NCBI GenBank assembly: GCA_025353235.1
Contig: JANXQZ010000706.1
Coordinates: 1 to 7,323, forward strand
Direction of reading: 5' to 3'
DNA length: 7,323 nt
Origin: Bryobacterales bacterium
GTDB taxonomy: Bacteria > Acidobacteriota > Terriglobia > Bryobacterales > Bryobacteraceae
In this document: positions 1-7,137 of the stretch, piece by piece
Layout: each line of letters begins with the position of its first letter
Position numbering within the stretch: the first letter of the stretch is position 1
Program-made: the position numbers and the translations under genes
Notes under the pieces: generated by a model
What the model saw: the letters and a program-made list of their open reading frames with translations, nothing else
Databases searched by the model: none
What the model was told of the DNA's origin: nothing

Positions 1-1959
1 CGTCCGCGCATTCCCGACTCCTTCCACGACCAGGCGCTTGAGCAAAACCTCGCCGCTCGTGACGAAGAAGTCGCCCCTGCGCATCGACTCCAGAATTGGA
101 CTCCAATCCTCCTGAAACCTGGGTAGCCGCGGCAACTTCACGTAGTTCACCAGCAACTGCCCGTACGTTTCGTCCTCAGGGTACTTCGCATACGTGTCGC
201 CCTCTGCGATCAGGTATTTTTCCCCGCTCCAGTTATTCATCTCGTCGAGAACTCCAAAGCAGCGCGCCTCGCAAATGCGCTGCTCGGACTGGTCCACCGG
301 CAATGATTGGAAGGAGCCTCCCAGAAACCGGTCGCTCCGAAAGTACTCATTTTCCCGAACAGCATCCGGGTAGCCGCTGGACCCTTTCGTGCGTGGATGC
401 GCCTGCCAAATCAGCCCGCCCTCGCGGCGAAGCATGGCCAACTCCTCCGCTTCCGAACCCGCGTGGTAAACGTGTCCGTACTTCGCATCGCTCTCTTCGA
501 AGGGCTGCCCTGGCTTTCGAACGTGCGACCAATACACCGGCTTCGGGAATACCATCGTGTAGTGCCCGCCAAAGTTGGCGTCCGGCTCTTCCCCGGGCAT
601 AATTAGAAAATCTTTGTCCGAGTGCCGCGCCGAGCCATCGAAGTACGTCTTCTGTTCCTCAAACCTCAGAGGCCCCGGATCGGTGTTGTGCCCGTCGCCG
701 TGAAAGTCCGACATCATCGCGATATTGACTCCCAGAGACCGAAACACCGTCACCCAAGGCGTTTGCAAATCCAGCGTGCCAGCGTCGGCGAGCACCTCGT
801 TGAAGTGCGTATGAAAATGGCTAATCGCGACTTGGTATCCGGGCAGCGGCTTAAAAACATCGTCGTGCGTGAACGCCAGCACCGCTTGCTGCGTGGCGGC
901 TCCGTCTTCCGGACTCAAGTAAAGATACATCGGCATCCGCTGCCAAGTTCCCGGAGGAGCATTGTAGAGAGCGAAATTGGCGGCGAAATGGCGCGACTCC
1001 TTAACCCGCTTTTCCCACTCCGCATCGGACACGCCAAACGGTTTGTACATCTCCTCGCGATCGCCGTGCCGGATGCCGATCGAGAACGATTTGTCATCGT
1101 CCTTGCGATACCACACGTAACCCAAATTCATTTCGATCTCCCGAGCGAAGAAGAATTTATGCGGAGGAGGGAAGAAAGCGAGCGAGCCATGCTCTCCCTC
1201 CACGATGGCTAAGCGGTTGCGGGCTTTGAGCGCCACTGGATCGCGATTCACGGTCCCGCCAAACTCGTATTTTTGCCACGCTCGCGACGTGTCCCGCCAA
1301 ATCACGCGCTGAGCCGGTTCAAGCTGGAACCCCTTCAGTCCAGCCCGATATTTGTAGGCAACCGAAGCCTCCTCCGTCTTGGCTACCACCTCTTGCCGCA
1401 GCAGATTCGTCCCCTGATAGGCCGTGTACGTCAGACGCCCCGAAAAAATCCCCATGGACACGCCTGTGAACGTGACCTCCAGCCTGGAGCCCTCGGTCTT
1501 CACCGCGCAGCTCTTCACGTCGTAGCTGGCTATGGAGCGGCGGATATCGCCTGGAGTATTCAACGGCGCGTCCCAGAATGCGTTCCACTTCTGCTCATCC
1601 AGATAGGCGGCATCCGTACGGCCCAGTTTGCGCAAGGGAGCCATTTGCTGCTCGGAGATGCGCCGGATGCCGCTGGTCACCTCGTATTCGGGTGTTAGAT
1701 CGTGCCCGAGAATTGCCCATGCCCCGCCGGATTTGCGCGCCGCCAACTCGCTGATTACCGGCTGGCCCCTATTTACACCGAAGGAGGCCCGCAGTTCCGA
1801 TCCGGCCGCCCCGTTCCAGCTCAGAGTGACCGATCCGTTGCCGGATTCGGCCTTGAGCCCCGGCTGTGGTTTGTATGCAGTCAGGTCGCAGGTGAGTGCA
1901 TCGGCGGCATGCATCCCGGACGCGGTCGCAAGTGTGAGTAGAATCGCTCGTAGACTCAT
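1..1959 (-). CDS. Exported PHP-domain-like metal-dependent hydrolase (C-terminus cut by window edge)
   Basis: An open frame of 653 codons runs from an ATG at 1959-1957 to the left edge with no stop, so the protein is incomplete. An in-frame TGA lies 21 nt upstream of the ATG and a GTG 15 nt upstream is the only longer alternative; no strong ribosome-binding site is seen. Residues 1-19 look like a signal peptide: Arg4, a short hydrophobic core, then a possible cut after Ala19 in MHA-AD. Residues about 25-370 are a region I do not recognise, perhaps beta-rich. From about 375 the chain resembles a PHP domain: HFHTH at 381-385, DFHGDGH at 418-424, GEE at 456-458 followed by His466, QAHP with His521, and EGD with Asp588. 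These match PHP motifs I-IV in order, except that motif IV reads D-T-Y where D-x-H is usual. PHP domains bind two or three metals and usually hydrolyse phosphoesters. An exported enzyme of unknown substrate is the inference; the fold call is fairly sure, the function is not. Confidence 0.82.
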   Translation of the reverse strand, partial: MSLRAILLTLATASGMHAADALTCDLTAYKPQPGLKAESGNGSVTLSWNGAAGSELRASFGVNRGQPVISELAARKSGGAWAILGHDLTPEYEVTSGIRRISEQQMAPLRKLGRTDAAYLDEQKWNAFWDAPLNTPGDIRRSIASYDVKSCAVKTEGSRLEVTFTGVSMGIFSGRLTYTAYQGTNLLRQEVVAKTEEASVAYKYRAGLKGFQLEPAQRVIWRDTSRAWQKYEFGGTVNRDPVALKARNRLAIVEGEHGSLAFFPPPHKFFFAREIEMNLGYVWYRKDDDKSFSIGIRHGDREEMYKPFGVSDAEWEKRVKESRHFAANFALYNAPPGTWQRMPMYLYLSPEDGAATQQAVLAFTHDDVFKPLPGYQVAISHFHTHFNEVLADAGTLDLQTPWVTVFRSLGVNIAMMSDFHGDGHNTDPGPLRFEEQKTYFDGSARHSDKDFLIMPGEEPDANFGGHYTMVFPKPVYWSHVRKPGQPFEESDAKYGHVYHAGSEAEELAMLRREGGLIWQAHPRTKGSSGYPDAVRENEYFRSDRFLGGSFQSLPVDQSEQRICEARCFGVLDEMNNWSGEKYLIAEGDTYAKYPEDETYGQLLVNYVKLPRLPRFQEDWSPILESMRRGDFFVTSGEVLLKRLVVEGVGNART

Positions 1960-2028
1960 TCGGTGGGTTCTCACGGATCAAGCTATCACACCCTAAACTC
2001 TTGGCCTTTTCCGCCGATATGTGTACCA

Positions 2029-3288
2029 ATGGCGACGTCCCTGGCACCGCTCCAATCCACTTTTGCTCCCAAGACCCCTCAGACCATTGAGGACACTGGA
2101 ATTGCGCAATCGCTCGTCATGGACCTTTTGCTGCGCAGGCTCCTGCTCGAAGGGTTCAGCAATCTGCAAACTTTGTCACGAAAATTGCGGCTATCTACTT
2201 CGATATTGAGCACTGTATTTCAGCACATGCGGCAGCAGCAATTGGTGGAAGTGAAGGGAATGATTGGCAATGACTATCAGTTCACTCTATCGGGTGCCGG
2301 GAAGGCTCTGGCGTCGGAGCGCTTTCAAGTCAGCCAGTATGCGGGCGCTGCTCCGGTTTCGCTGCGGGATTATCACGAGGCTACCACTACCCAAACAGCC
2401 AAGATCAACGTAGATCGGGCCGCATTGCGCTCGGCCTTCTCGGATCTGGTGATTACCGACAAGATTCTCGATCAGCTCGGGCCCGCCCTCATCTCGCAAA
2501 ATTCCATATTTCTCTACGGGCCCACCGGAAATGGGAAAACCAGTCTTGCCGAACGGATGCTTCGAGTGTATCGAGATGCCATTCTTCTGCCTTATGCGGT
2601 GGAGGTGGACGGACAGATCATCAGCTTGTACGACCCCGTGGTGCATCATGCGCTGGAATCCGAAGATAGTCAGATTGACCCGCGCTGGATTCTTTGCCGA
2701 CGCCCCTGCATCGTAGTGGGCGGCGAGCTTGTGCCCAGCATGCTGGAGCTGCGCCTGGATGAGACTTCGGGCATCTACGCCGCCCCGATGCAGATGAAGG
2801 CGAATAACGGAATTTTTATCATCGACGACTTCGGGCGCCAGTTGATGTCTCCTCGCGATCTTCTGAACAGGTGGATCGTGCCGCTGGATCGGCGCGTGGA
2901 CTACCTGATGCTGCGCTACGGCGTCAAATTCCAGATTCCGTTTGAGCTCATGGTCGTGTTCTCCACGAATCTCGAACCGGCGGATTTAGCCGACGAAGCT
3001 TTTCTGCGCCGCATCCACAACAAGATCTATGTCGATGCAGTCACTAGCGATGTCTTCGACCAGATCTTCACCCGTATCGTTTCCAGCAAACGGATTCCGA
3101 GCGAGCCCGACAGCGCCGCTTATCTGCGAGAGTTATGCTTAACCGATGGACGAAAAGAATTGCGGGCCTGTTACCCGGCCGACATCTGCAATATTCTGGT
3201 CTCGATTGGCAAGTATGAAGGCCGTCCTGCTCGGATGAGCAAGACGGACATGGCGCGAGCGGCACAACTTTATTTCGCGAAGAACTAG
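2029..3288 (+). CDS. AAA+ ATPase with N-terminal winged-helix-like region
   Basis: A 419-residue protein if it starts at the ATG at 2029. The frame stays open to a GTG at 1963, but that would leave only 3 bp before the divergent gene and add 22 residues with no visible fold, so 2029 is preferred; no Shine-Dalgarno precedes either. Residues about 25-95 look like a winged helix-turn-helix: a helical stretch with LQTLSRKLRLSTSILSTVFQ, then a short strand-like wing. The ATPase core shows Walker A GPTGNGKT at 164-171, Walker B FIIDDFG at 263-269 (second acid Asp267, not Glu), sensor-1 Asn314 in FSTN, and an arginine-finger-like EAFLRRI at 323-329. The C-terminal region 345-419 looks like a helical lid. 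From memory, related proteins in acidobacterial and other genomes are called 'predicted ATPase with chaperone activity' linked to Flp pili, but no pilus gene is present here. Family membership is confident; the partner and job are unknown. A DnaC/IstB-like loader is less likely given the N-terminal domain and length. Confidence 0.88.
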   Translation: MATSLAPLQSTFAPKTPQTIEDTGIAQSLVMDLLLRRLLLEGFSNLQTLSRKLRLSTSILSTVFQHMRQQQLVEVKGMIGNDYQFTLSGAGKALASERFQVSQYAGAAPVSLRDYHEATTTQTAKINVDRAALRSAFSDLVITDKILDQLGPALISQNSIFLYGPTGNGKTSLAERMLRVYRDAILLPYAVEVDGQIISLYDPVVHHALESEDSQIDPRWILCRRPCIVVGGELVPSMLELRLDETSGIYAAPMQMKANNGIFIIDDFGRQLMSPRDLLNRWIVPLDRRVDYLMLRYGVKFQIPFELMVVFSTNLEPADLADEAFLRRIHNKIYVDAVTSDVFDQIFTRIVSSKRIPSEPDSAAYLRELCLTDGRKELRACYPADICNILVSIGKYEGRPARMSKTDMARAAQLYFAKN

Positions 3289-3307
3289 TGTATCGCCGTA
3301 AAATCGC

Positions 3308-3320
3308 AATTAGCCCGCAA
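3308..3320 (+). promoter_or_regulatory. Putative Ada operator (Ada box) upstream of ada
   Basis: The sequence AATTAGCCCGCAA fits AAT-N6-GCAA, the site bound by methylated Ada at the E. coli ada and aidB promoters (A box AAT, B box GCAA). It lies in the 75-bp gap before ada, on the same strand, ending 43 bp before the first possible ada start codon. That leaves room for an activator-dependent promoter; a poor -10-like TACTCT is at 3352-3357 and no good -35 is visible, as expected if Ada itself recruits polymerase. The pentamer CGCAA also occurs at 3305-3309, 11 bp upstream of the copy ending the box. With seven fixed bases, a chance match in so short a gap is unlikely (about 1 in 16,000 per position per strand if bases were equal). 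Its function is inferred. Confidence 0.6.
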
Positions 3321-3363
3321 GCATCGGATAGCGGCATGTACGAAACAGCCCTACTCTCAAAGC

Positions 3364-4470
3364 ATGGCCCATGCAACAATATTCTCCGTCATGACCCCCA
3401 ACCCCGCCGAACAGAATTACTGGGAAGCGAACTACTGGGATGCGCTGCTAAATCGAGATGGGCGCATGGACGGCATCTTCTACTACGGGGTGCTGACCAC
3501 GGGCGTGTACTGCCGCCCTTCATGCCATTCCCGGCTGCCCAATCCCCAGAACGTGGTCTTCTTCCAGCAACGCGATCGCGCCGAGCAGGCCGGCTTCCGA
3601 GCTTGCAAACGCTGCCATCCGCAGAATGTGCTGCGGGCCGATCCTCGATCGGAATTGGTAGAAAAAGTCTGCCGCTTTGTGGAAGGCCACCCGGATAAAC
3701 CCATCACCCTCTTGGCTCTGAGCAAAGAGTTCGGACTAAGCCCTTTTCATCTGCAACGCAGCTTTAAGGACCTGATCGGGATCTCGCCTCGTGCGTATGC
3801 CGATGCGTGCCGGCTGCAGCGTTTGAAGACCGGGCTGCAAAAGGGTCACAGCGTCACGCGGGCACAGAACGATGCGGGTTACGGGTCGTCCAGCCGCTTG
3901 TATGAGCGCACTGCAACCCAACTGGGCATGACCCCCGCAGCTTATCGCAAAGGCGGCCCAGGCAGCCTGATCCGCTACTCGATTGCCGACTCCCCATTTG
4001 GGAAGCTGCTGCTGGCTGCAACCGAAAAAGGCATCTGCTCGATTCAGCTAGGCGATTCGGAAAAACATCTTCGCGAAGCGCTTCACCAAGAATTTCCCGC
4101 AGCGGCCGTGGTGGAAGAGACGCCATCGGCGAGCACCGAAACGCTGATTGCAAGTCTCGTTCATGGCCATGCCCTGAGAAAGCGCTTGCCGCTCGACATC
4201 AAAGCTACCGCGTTCCAGCGTCTGGTTTGGGAGCACCTGCAATCCATTCCCGCCGGGCGAACGGAATCCTACAGCGAAGTGGCACAGGCGATTGGGAGAC
4301 CGACGGCTACCCGGGCCGTGGCTCGCGCTTGCGCCTCTAATGCAGTGGCGCTCGCGATTCCGTGCCACAGAGTCGTTCGGAACAATGGGGAGATGGGGGG
4401 TTACCGGTGGGGCGTGGAGCGGAAGAAGGCAATCCTAGCCGCAGAGGCCGCAACCCTGAAGGGATTCTGA
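3364..4470 (+). CDS. ada: Bifunctional DNA-methyl acceptor and transcription activator Ada
   Basis: Ada removes methyl groups irreversibly from DNA methylphosphotriesters (N-terminal domain) and from O6-methylguanine (C-terminal domain); the methylated protein then activates alkylation-repair genes. All three parts are present in 368 residues (E. coli Ada has 354). The N-terminal zinc site has Cys50, Cys54, Cys81 and Cys84, the same 4-27-3 spacing as E. coli Cys38/42/69/72, with Cys50 the likely methyl acceptor in TTGVYCRPSC. An AraC-type helix-turn-helix region spans about 112-200, ending in GMTPAAYRKGG. The methyltransferase part spans about 203-364, with Arg317 in RAVARACASN as the probable Arg finger, Asn326 as the hinge, and IPCHRVV with acceptor Cys334. 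Nothing essential is missing. The ATG at 3391 (359 residues) would bring the N-terminus closer to E. coli; neither ATG has a Shine-Dalgarno, so the start is open. A putative Ada box upstream suggests autoregulation. No alkA, alkB or aidB adjoins it. The tRNA gene converges 7 bp after the stop. Confidence 0.97.
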   Translation: MAHATIFSVMTPNPAEQNYWEANYWDALLNRDGRMDGIFYYGVLTTGVYCRPSCHSRLPNPQNVVFFQQRDRAEQAGFRACKRCHPQNVLRADPRSELVEKVCRFVEGHPDKPITLLALSKEFGLSPFHLQRSFKDLIGISPRAYADACRLQRLKTGLQKGHSVTRAQNDAGYGSSSRLYERTATQLGMTPAAYRKGGPGSLIRYSIADSPFGKLLLAATEKGICSIQLGDSEKHLREALHQEFPAAAVVEETPSASTETLIASLVHGHALRKRLPLDIKATAFQRLVWEHLQSIPAGRTESYSEVAQAIGRPTATRAVARACASNAVALAIPCHRVVRNNGEMGGYRWGVERKKAILAAEAATLKGF

Positions 4471-4477
4471 AACTAAC

Positions 4478-4553
4478 TGGAGCCACCCGCCAGGATCGAA
4501 CTGGCGACCTGCTGATTACGAATCAGCCGCTCTACCAACTGAGCTAGGGTGGC
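4478..4553 (-). tRNA. tRNA-Thr (anticodon CGT)
   Basis: The minus strand folds into a complete 76-nt cloverleaf. The acceptor stem pairs GCCACCC with GGGTGGC, the D arm is GCTC/GAGC, the anticodon stem is GCTGA/TCAGC around loop TTCGTAA, and the T arm is GCCAG/CTGGC around loop TTCGATC. The anticodon CGT (plus-strand positions 4518-4520) reads the threonine codon ACG. The G1-C72 and C2-G71 pairs and anticodon bases G35 and U36 agree with known threonyl-tRNA synthetase identity elements. The discriminator base is T and the CCA end is encoded (plus-strand 4478-4480). The variable loop is the short type, and there is no intron. It converges on ada, whose stop ends at 4470; no terminator is evident in the 7-bp gap, so its 3' trailer probably runs into the end of ada in antisense. 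Confidence 0.97.
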
Positions 4554-4563
4554 TCACGCTTTC

Positions 4564-4592
4564 ACTGTAACAACTTGGAGCGGAGTTCGCAA
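4564..4592 (-). promoter_or_regulatory. Putative sigma70-type promoter of the tRNA-Thr gene
   Basis: Read on the minus strand, TTGCGA (plus 4587-4592) and TACAGT (plus 4564-4569) are separated by exactly 17 bp. Each matches its consensus hexamer at 4 of 6 positions. A start point about 7 nt beyond the -10 would give a leader of only a few bases before the mature tRNA 5' end at 4553, typical of a single tRNA gene processed by RNase P. The placement is what makes it credible; the hexamers alone are weak. Confidence 0.42.
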
Positions 4593-4629
4593 TTCCGGAT
4601 CGGATCAAACCGGAGGGTCCCGCTGTGAC

Positions 4630-4644
4630 AAGTTCCATGAACTT
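4630..4644. promoter_or_regulatory. 15-bp palindrome in the spacer upstream of the permease
   Basis: AAGTTC-CAT-GAACTT is a perfect inverted repeat with 6-bp arms around a 3-bp centre. It lies 43 bp before the permease start and 77 bp before the tRNA start, in the 133-bp spacer between the two divergent genes. Its symmetry and position suit a dimeric repressor site, but no regulator gene is in the window. As an RNA hairpin it would be short, with a tight loop and no following T-run, so it is not a terminator. Its function is unknown. Confidence 0.3.
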
Positions 4645-4668
4645 CTTATTCGGGAATAGTAGCAATTT

Positions 4669-4675
4669 GAGAGAG
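4669..4675 (+). promoter_or_regulatory. Ribosome-binding site of the permease gene
   Basis: The purine run GAGAGAG ends 11 nt before the ATG at 4687. It would be 20 nt from the second in-frame ATG at 4696, so it favours 4687 as the start. It is the clearest Shine-Dalgarno-like element before any gene in the window. Confidence 0.45.
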
Positions 4676-4686
4676 TCCACACCAAA

Positions 4687-7128
4687 ATGGGTGATATGGC
4701 ACTTCCTCCCACCCTCCGGACTCTCGCTCGCGACCCTGGTTTTACCGCGATCGCAGTATTAACCCTCGCCCTGGGAATCGGCGCGAACACGGCCATTTTC
4801 TCGCTGATCAACGGCGTCCTGCTGCAGGCGGTTCCCTACCCCAACCCGGATCGGCTCGTGGTTATTCAAGAGATCATCCCCAAGTTGGTGCGTCAGTTCG
4901 GACCTTTTCCAGTGAACGGCCGCCATCTGCTCGAATGGCGCAAGCAGTGCAAGACGCTTGATCAGATAGCCGCAATCGACTCGCGCCGCATGACTCTCAC
5001 TGGAGGCGGCGAGCCCGAGCAGGTGGGGGCCGCCTTCGTCTCTGCGAATCTTTTCACCATGCTGGGCGTGCAACCTCGACTGGGACGCGGGTTCCGGGAA
5101 GAGGAGGACCGCCCCGGTCATAATAACGTGGTGGTGATCACCGACGGGCTTTGGCGCAGGCGTTTTTCGGCGGACCAAGCCATTGTTGGCCGGGCGATTT
5201 TGCTGGGCGGCGCGCCGCACGTTGTGCTTGGCGTATTGCCGCCCGATTTTCACTTTTTCGCGAATCACGATCTCAGCAACCTAGGTAAGCTGGAAGCCCG
5301 CACCGACATCTTCCGACCGATCGCCATCAATGCGGAGAACATCGGGCTCATGGGTGACTTCAACTTTATGGCCTTAGCAACGCTCAGACCCAACGTCACC
5401 CGCGATCAAGCGCTCGCAGAGATCGACATCGTACAAGCGAGTATCGAGGCAAGGCTGGGAGCGGCCGAAAAGGCAGAACTGCGCGCCTTGATTACTCCGC
5501 TGAAGGAACAAATGACGGGGCAGACTCGCAAAGGCTTGTTGGTCTTGCTGGCGGCTGTCGGTGCGGTGCTGCTGATCGTATGCGTGAACTTGGCCAATCT
5601 GATGCTGGCTCGCGCGATGGCGAGGAAGCGAGATGCGACGATTCGCGCCGCGCTAGGCGCATCCAGCGGACAACTCATCCGGCACGTGCTGGCCGAGGCG
5701 CTGTTACTCGCAGCACTCGGGGGAATCTTGGGCTTGGCGGTCGCCTACTGGGGAGTGGACTTGCTGGTCCGGACAGCCCCAGTCGATCTCCCTCGACTCG
5801 AAAACGTCCACGTAGATGGCATGGTTCTCGGGTGCGGCTTGGCGCTTACCCTTCTGACGGGATTGCTTTTTGGAATCTTGCCAGCATTGCGCCTAGCGCG
5901 CGCCGAGCCGGCCGACGCCCTTCGCTCGGGAGGGAGGGCTCAGACGGAGAGCGCGCGAGGCCTCCAACTCCGCGCATTGCTAGTGGCGTCGGAGGTGGCG
6001 CTGAGCGCCGTGTTGCTGATTTCGTCCGGTTTGCTGCTGCATAGCTTCGTGCGCTTAATGAAACTGGACAAAGGCTTCGACACGGCCCGTATAATTGCGG
6101 CCGACTTGGCGCTGCCTGCGGCTCGCTATAAAGAGGAGAAAACGCGGGTACAATTTCTTGATCGCCTTTTGCTCAAGCTCCGCGCCCTGCCGGGGGTGAA
6201 GTCGGCGGGGATCGTCAGCGAGCTTCCGCTGGAGGGTGAGGGCTGGGCCGACATGATCACCCTCGAAGGCCAGCATGCTCCTGTGCTGGAACGACCGATA
6301 GTAAACTACCGCTTTGTGAGTCCCGGTTATTTCGAGACATTGGGGATTCCGCTGCTGCAAGGCAGATTCATTCAGGATGGGGACAGGAAGGTAGCACCTG
6401 CCGTGATTTCGGAAACGGTAGCCAAGCGAGTCTTCGCGGGAGAGAATCCTATCGGCAAGCGTTTCAGGCGCGGAGATGACAAGGAAGCTCCGTTTCAGGT
6501 GGTCGGGGTGGCGGGGAACATCCGTCTTTCCAGTTTGCAGCAGCCCGCTGGACTGCTCGTCTATCTTCCCTACTGGTATGAGAGCCGGGTGAAGCTTTCG
6601 CTGGTGGCGCGAACCATGATGGACCCCGTTCTGGCCGCGCCTGCCTTGCGCGCGGCCGTTCGCGAGATCGATTCCGAGGTGCCGCTGGGCGAGATGCGAA
6701 CGATGGAGCAGGTAGTGTCGCGGTCGGTGGCTCCGCGCCGGTTTCAGATGACGTTGGTGCTGCTGTTTGCTGGTGCGGCGTTGGTTCTGGCGAGTCTGGG
6801 AATCTATGGCGTGGTTTCGTATTTAGTAATACAACGACGCAATGAGATTGGGATACGCATGGCGCTAGGTGCTGCCAGGTCAGACGTGTATCGCATGATT
6901 TTGCGGCAAGGGCTGAGTCCGGTGGTGGCTGGTTTGGCTGTTGGCCTTTTTGCCGCGCTCGCATTGACGCGGTTGCTAAACAGCTTTTTATTTCAGGTGA
7001 GCGGGTACGATCCGGCCACGTTTTTTGGCGTAAGCGGGGTGCTGCTTGTGATCGCGGCGCTTGCGTGTTGGATTCCGAGTCGGCGGGCGGTTAGATCGGA
7101 TCCGGCTGCCGTTCTCCGCTACGACTAG
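4687..7128 (+). CDS. ADOP-type (acidobacterial duplicated orphan permease) MacB/FtsX-like ABC permease
   Basis: An 813-residue inner-membrane protein made of two fused MacB-like permease halves. TM1 (about 18-45) contains the family hallmark [15 protein letters not shown]. It is followed by a periplasmic domain (46-280), then TM segments at about 282-310, 332-355 and 377-403. The second half has TM at 428-452, a periplasmic domain to about 685, and TM at 686-714, 740-765 and 776-796. The cytoplasmic FtsX signature appears twice, at 313-330 ([18 protein letters not shown]) and 717-734 ([18 protein letters not shown]), and each half ends with a similar P-[SA]-x-R-x-A-[RV] motif. Length and architecture are normal for ADOP proteins. 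There is no ATP-binding domain in it or beside it, as usual for this family, so it may borrow an ATPase or act without one. The first 12 residues lack the usual DLRYALR-like lead before [10 protein letters not shown]. The transported substrate is unknown. The start at 4687 is supported by GAGAGAG upstream. Confidence 0.95.
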   Translation: MGDMALPPTLRTLARDPGFTAIAVLTLALGIGANTAIFSLINGVLLQAVPYPNPDRLVVIQEIIPKLVRQFGPFPVNGRHLLEWRKQCKTLDQIAAIDSRRMTLTGGGEPEQVGAAFVSANLFTMLGVQPRLGRGFREEEDRPGHNNVVVITDGLWRRRFSADQAIVGRAILLGGAPHVVLGVLPPDFHFFANHDLSNLGKLEARTDIFRPIAINAENIGLMGDFNFMALATLRPNVTRDQALAEIDIVQASIEARLGAAEKAELRALITPLKEQMTGQTRKGLLVLLAAVGAVLLIVCVNLANLMLARAMARKRDATIRAALGASSGQLIRHVLAEALLLAALGGILGLAVAYWGVDLLVRTAPVDLPRLENVHVDGMVLGCGLALTLLTGLLFGILPALRLARAEPADALRSGGRAQTESARGLQLRALLVASEVALSAVLLISSGLLLHSFVRLMKLDKGFDTARIIAADLALPAARYKEEKTRVQFLDRLLLKLRALPGVKSAGIVSELPLEGEGWADMITLEGQHAPVLERPIVNYRFVSPGYFETLGIPLLQGRFIQDGDRKVAPAVISETVAKRVFAGENPIGKRFRRGDDKEAPFQVVGVAGNIRLSSLQQPAGLLVYLPYWYESRVKLSLVARTMMDPVLAAPALRAAVREIDSEVPLGEMRTMEQVVSRSVAPRRFQMTLVLLFAGAALVLASLGIYGVVSYLVIQRRNEIGIRMALGAARSDVYRMILRQGLSPVVAGLAVGLFAALALTRLLNSFLFQVSGYDPATFFGVSGVLLVIAALACWIPSRRAVRSDPAAVLRYD

Positions 7129-7137
7129 CTGACAGCC

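Noticed and set aside
96..1212. Long plus-strand frames (96-602 and 622-1212) opposite the PHP-like gene
   Set aside because: They are antisense shadows. The minus-strand frame is continuous over 653 codons with a signal peptide and ordered PHP motifs, while these frames are Arg/Pro/Ser-rich with no recognisable domain.
4362..4547. A 61-codon plus-strand frame ending in TRQDRTGDLLITNQPLYQLS
   Set aside because: The tail is the antisense translation of the tRNA-Thr gene and the rest is an out-of-frame reading of ada. This type of peptide is a common artefact of tRNA regions in databases, not a protein.
4478..4553. tRNA-Thr as an integration (att) site of a mobile element
   Set aside because: No integrase gene and no second copy of the tRNA 3' end is seen in the window, and the gene is flanked by ordinary chromosomal genes.
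5580..6044. A 154-codon plus-strand frame inside the permease
   Set aside because: It is Arg/Gly/Pro-rich low-complexity sequence in an alternative frame of a gene with clear transmembrane and FtsX motifs.
6464..6964. A 166-codon minus-strand frame inside the permease
   Set aside because: It is Pro/Arg-rich sequence antisense to the well-supported permease, with no start signal or motif.
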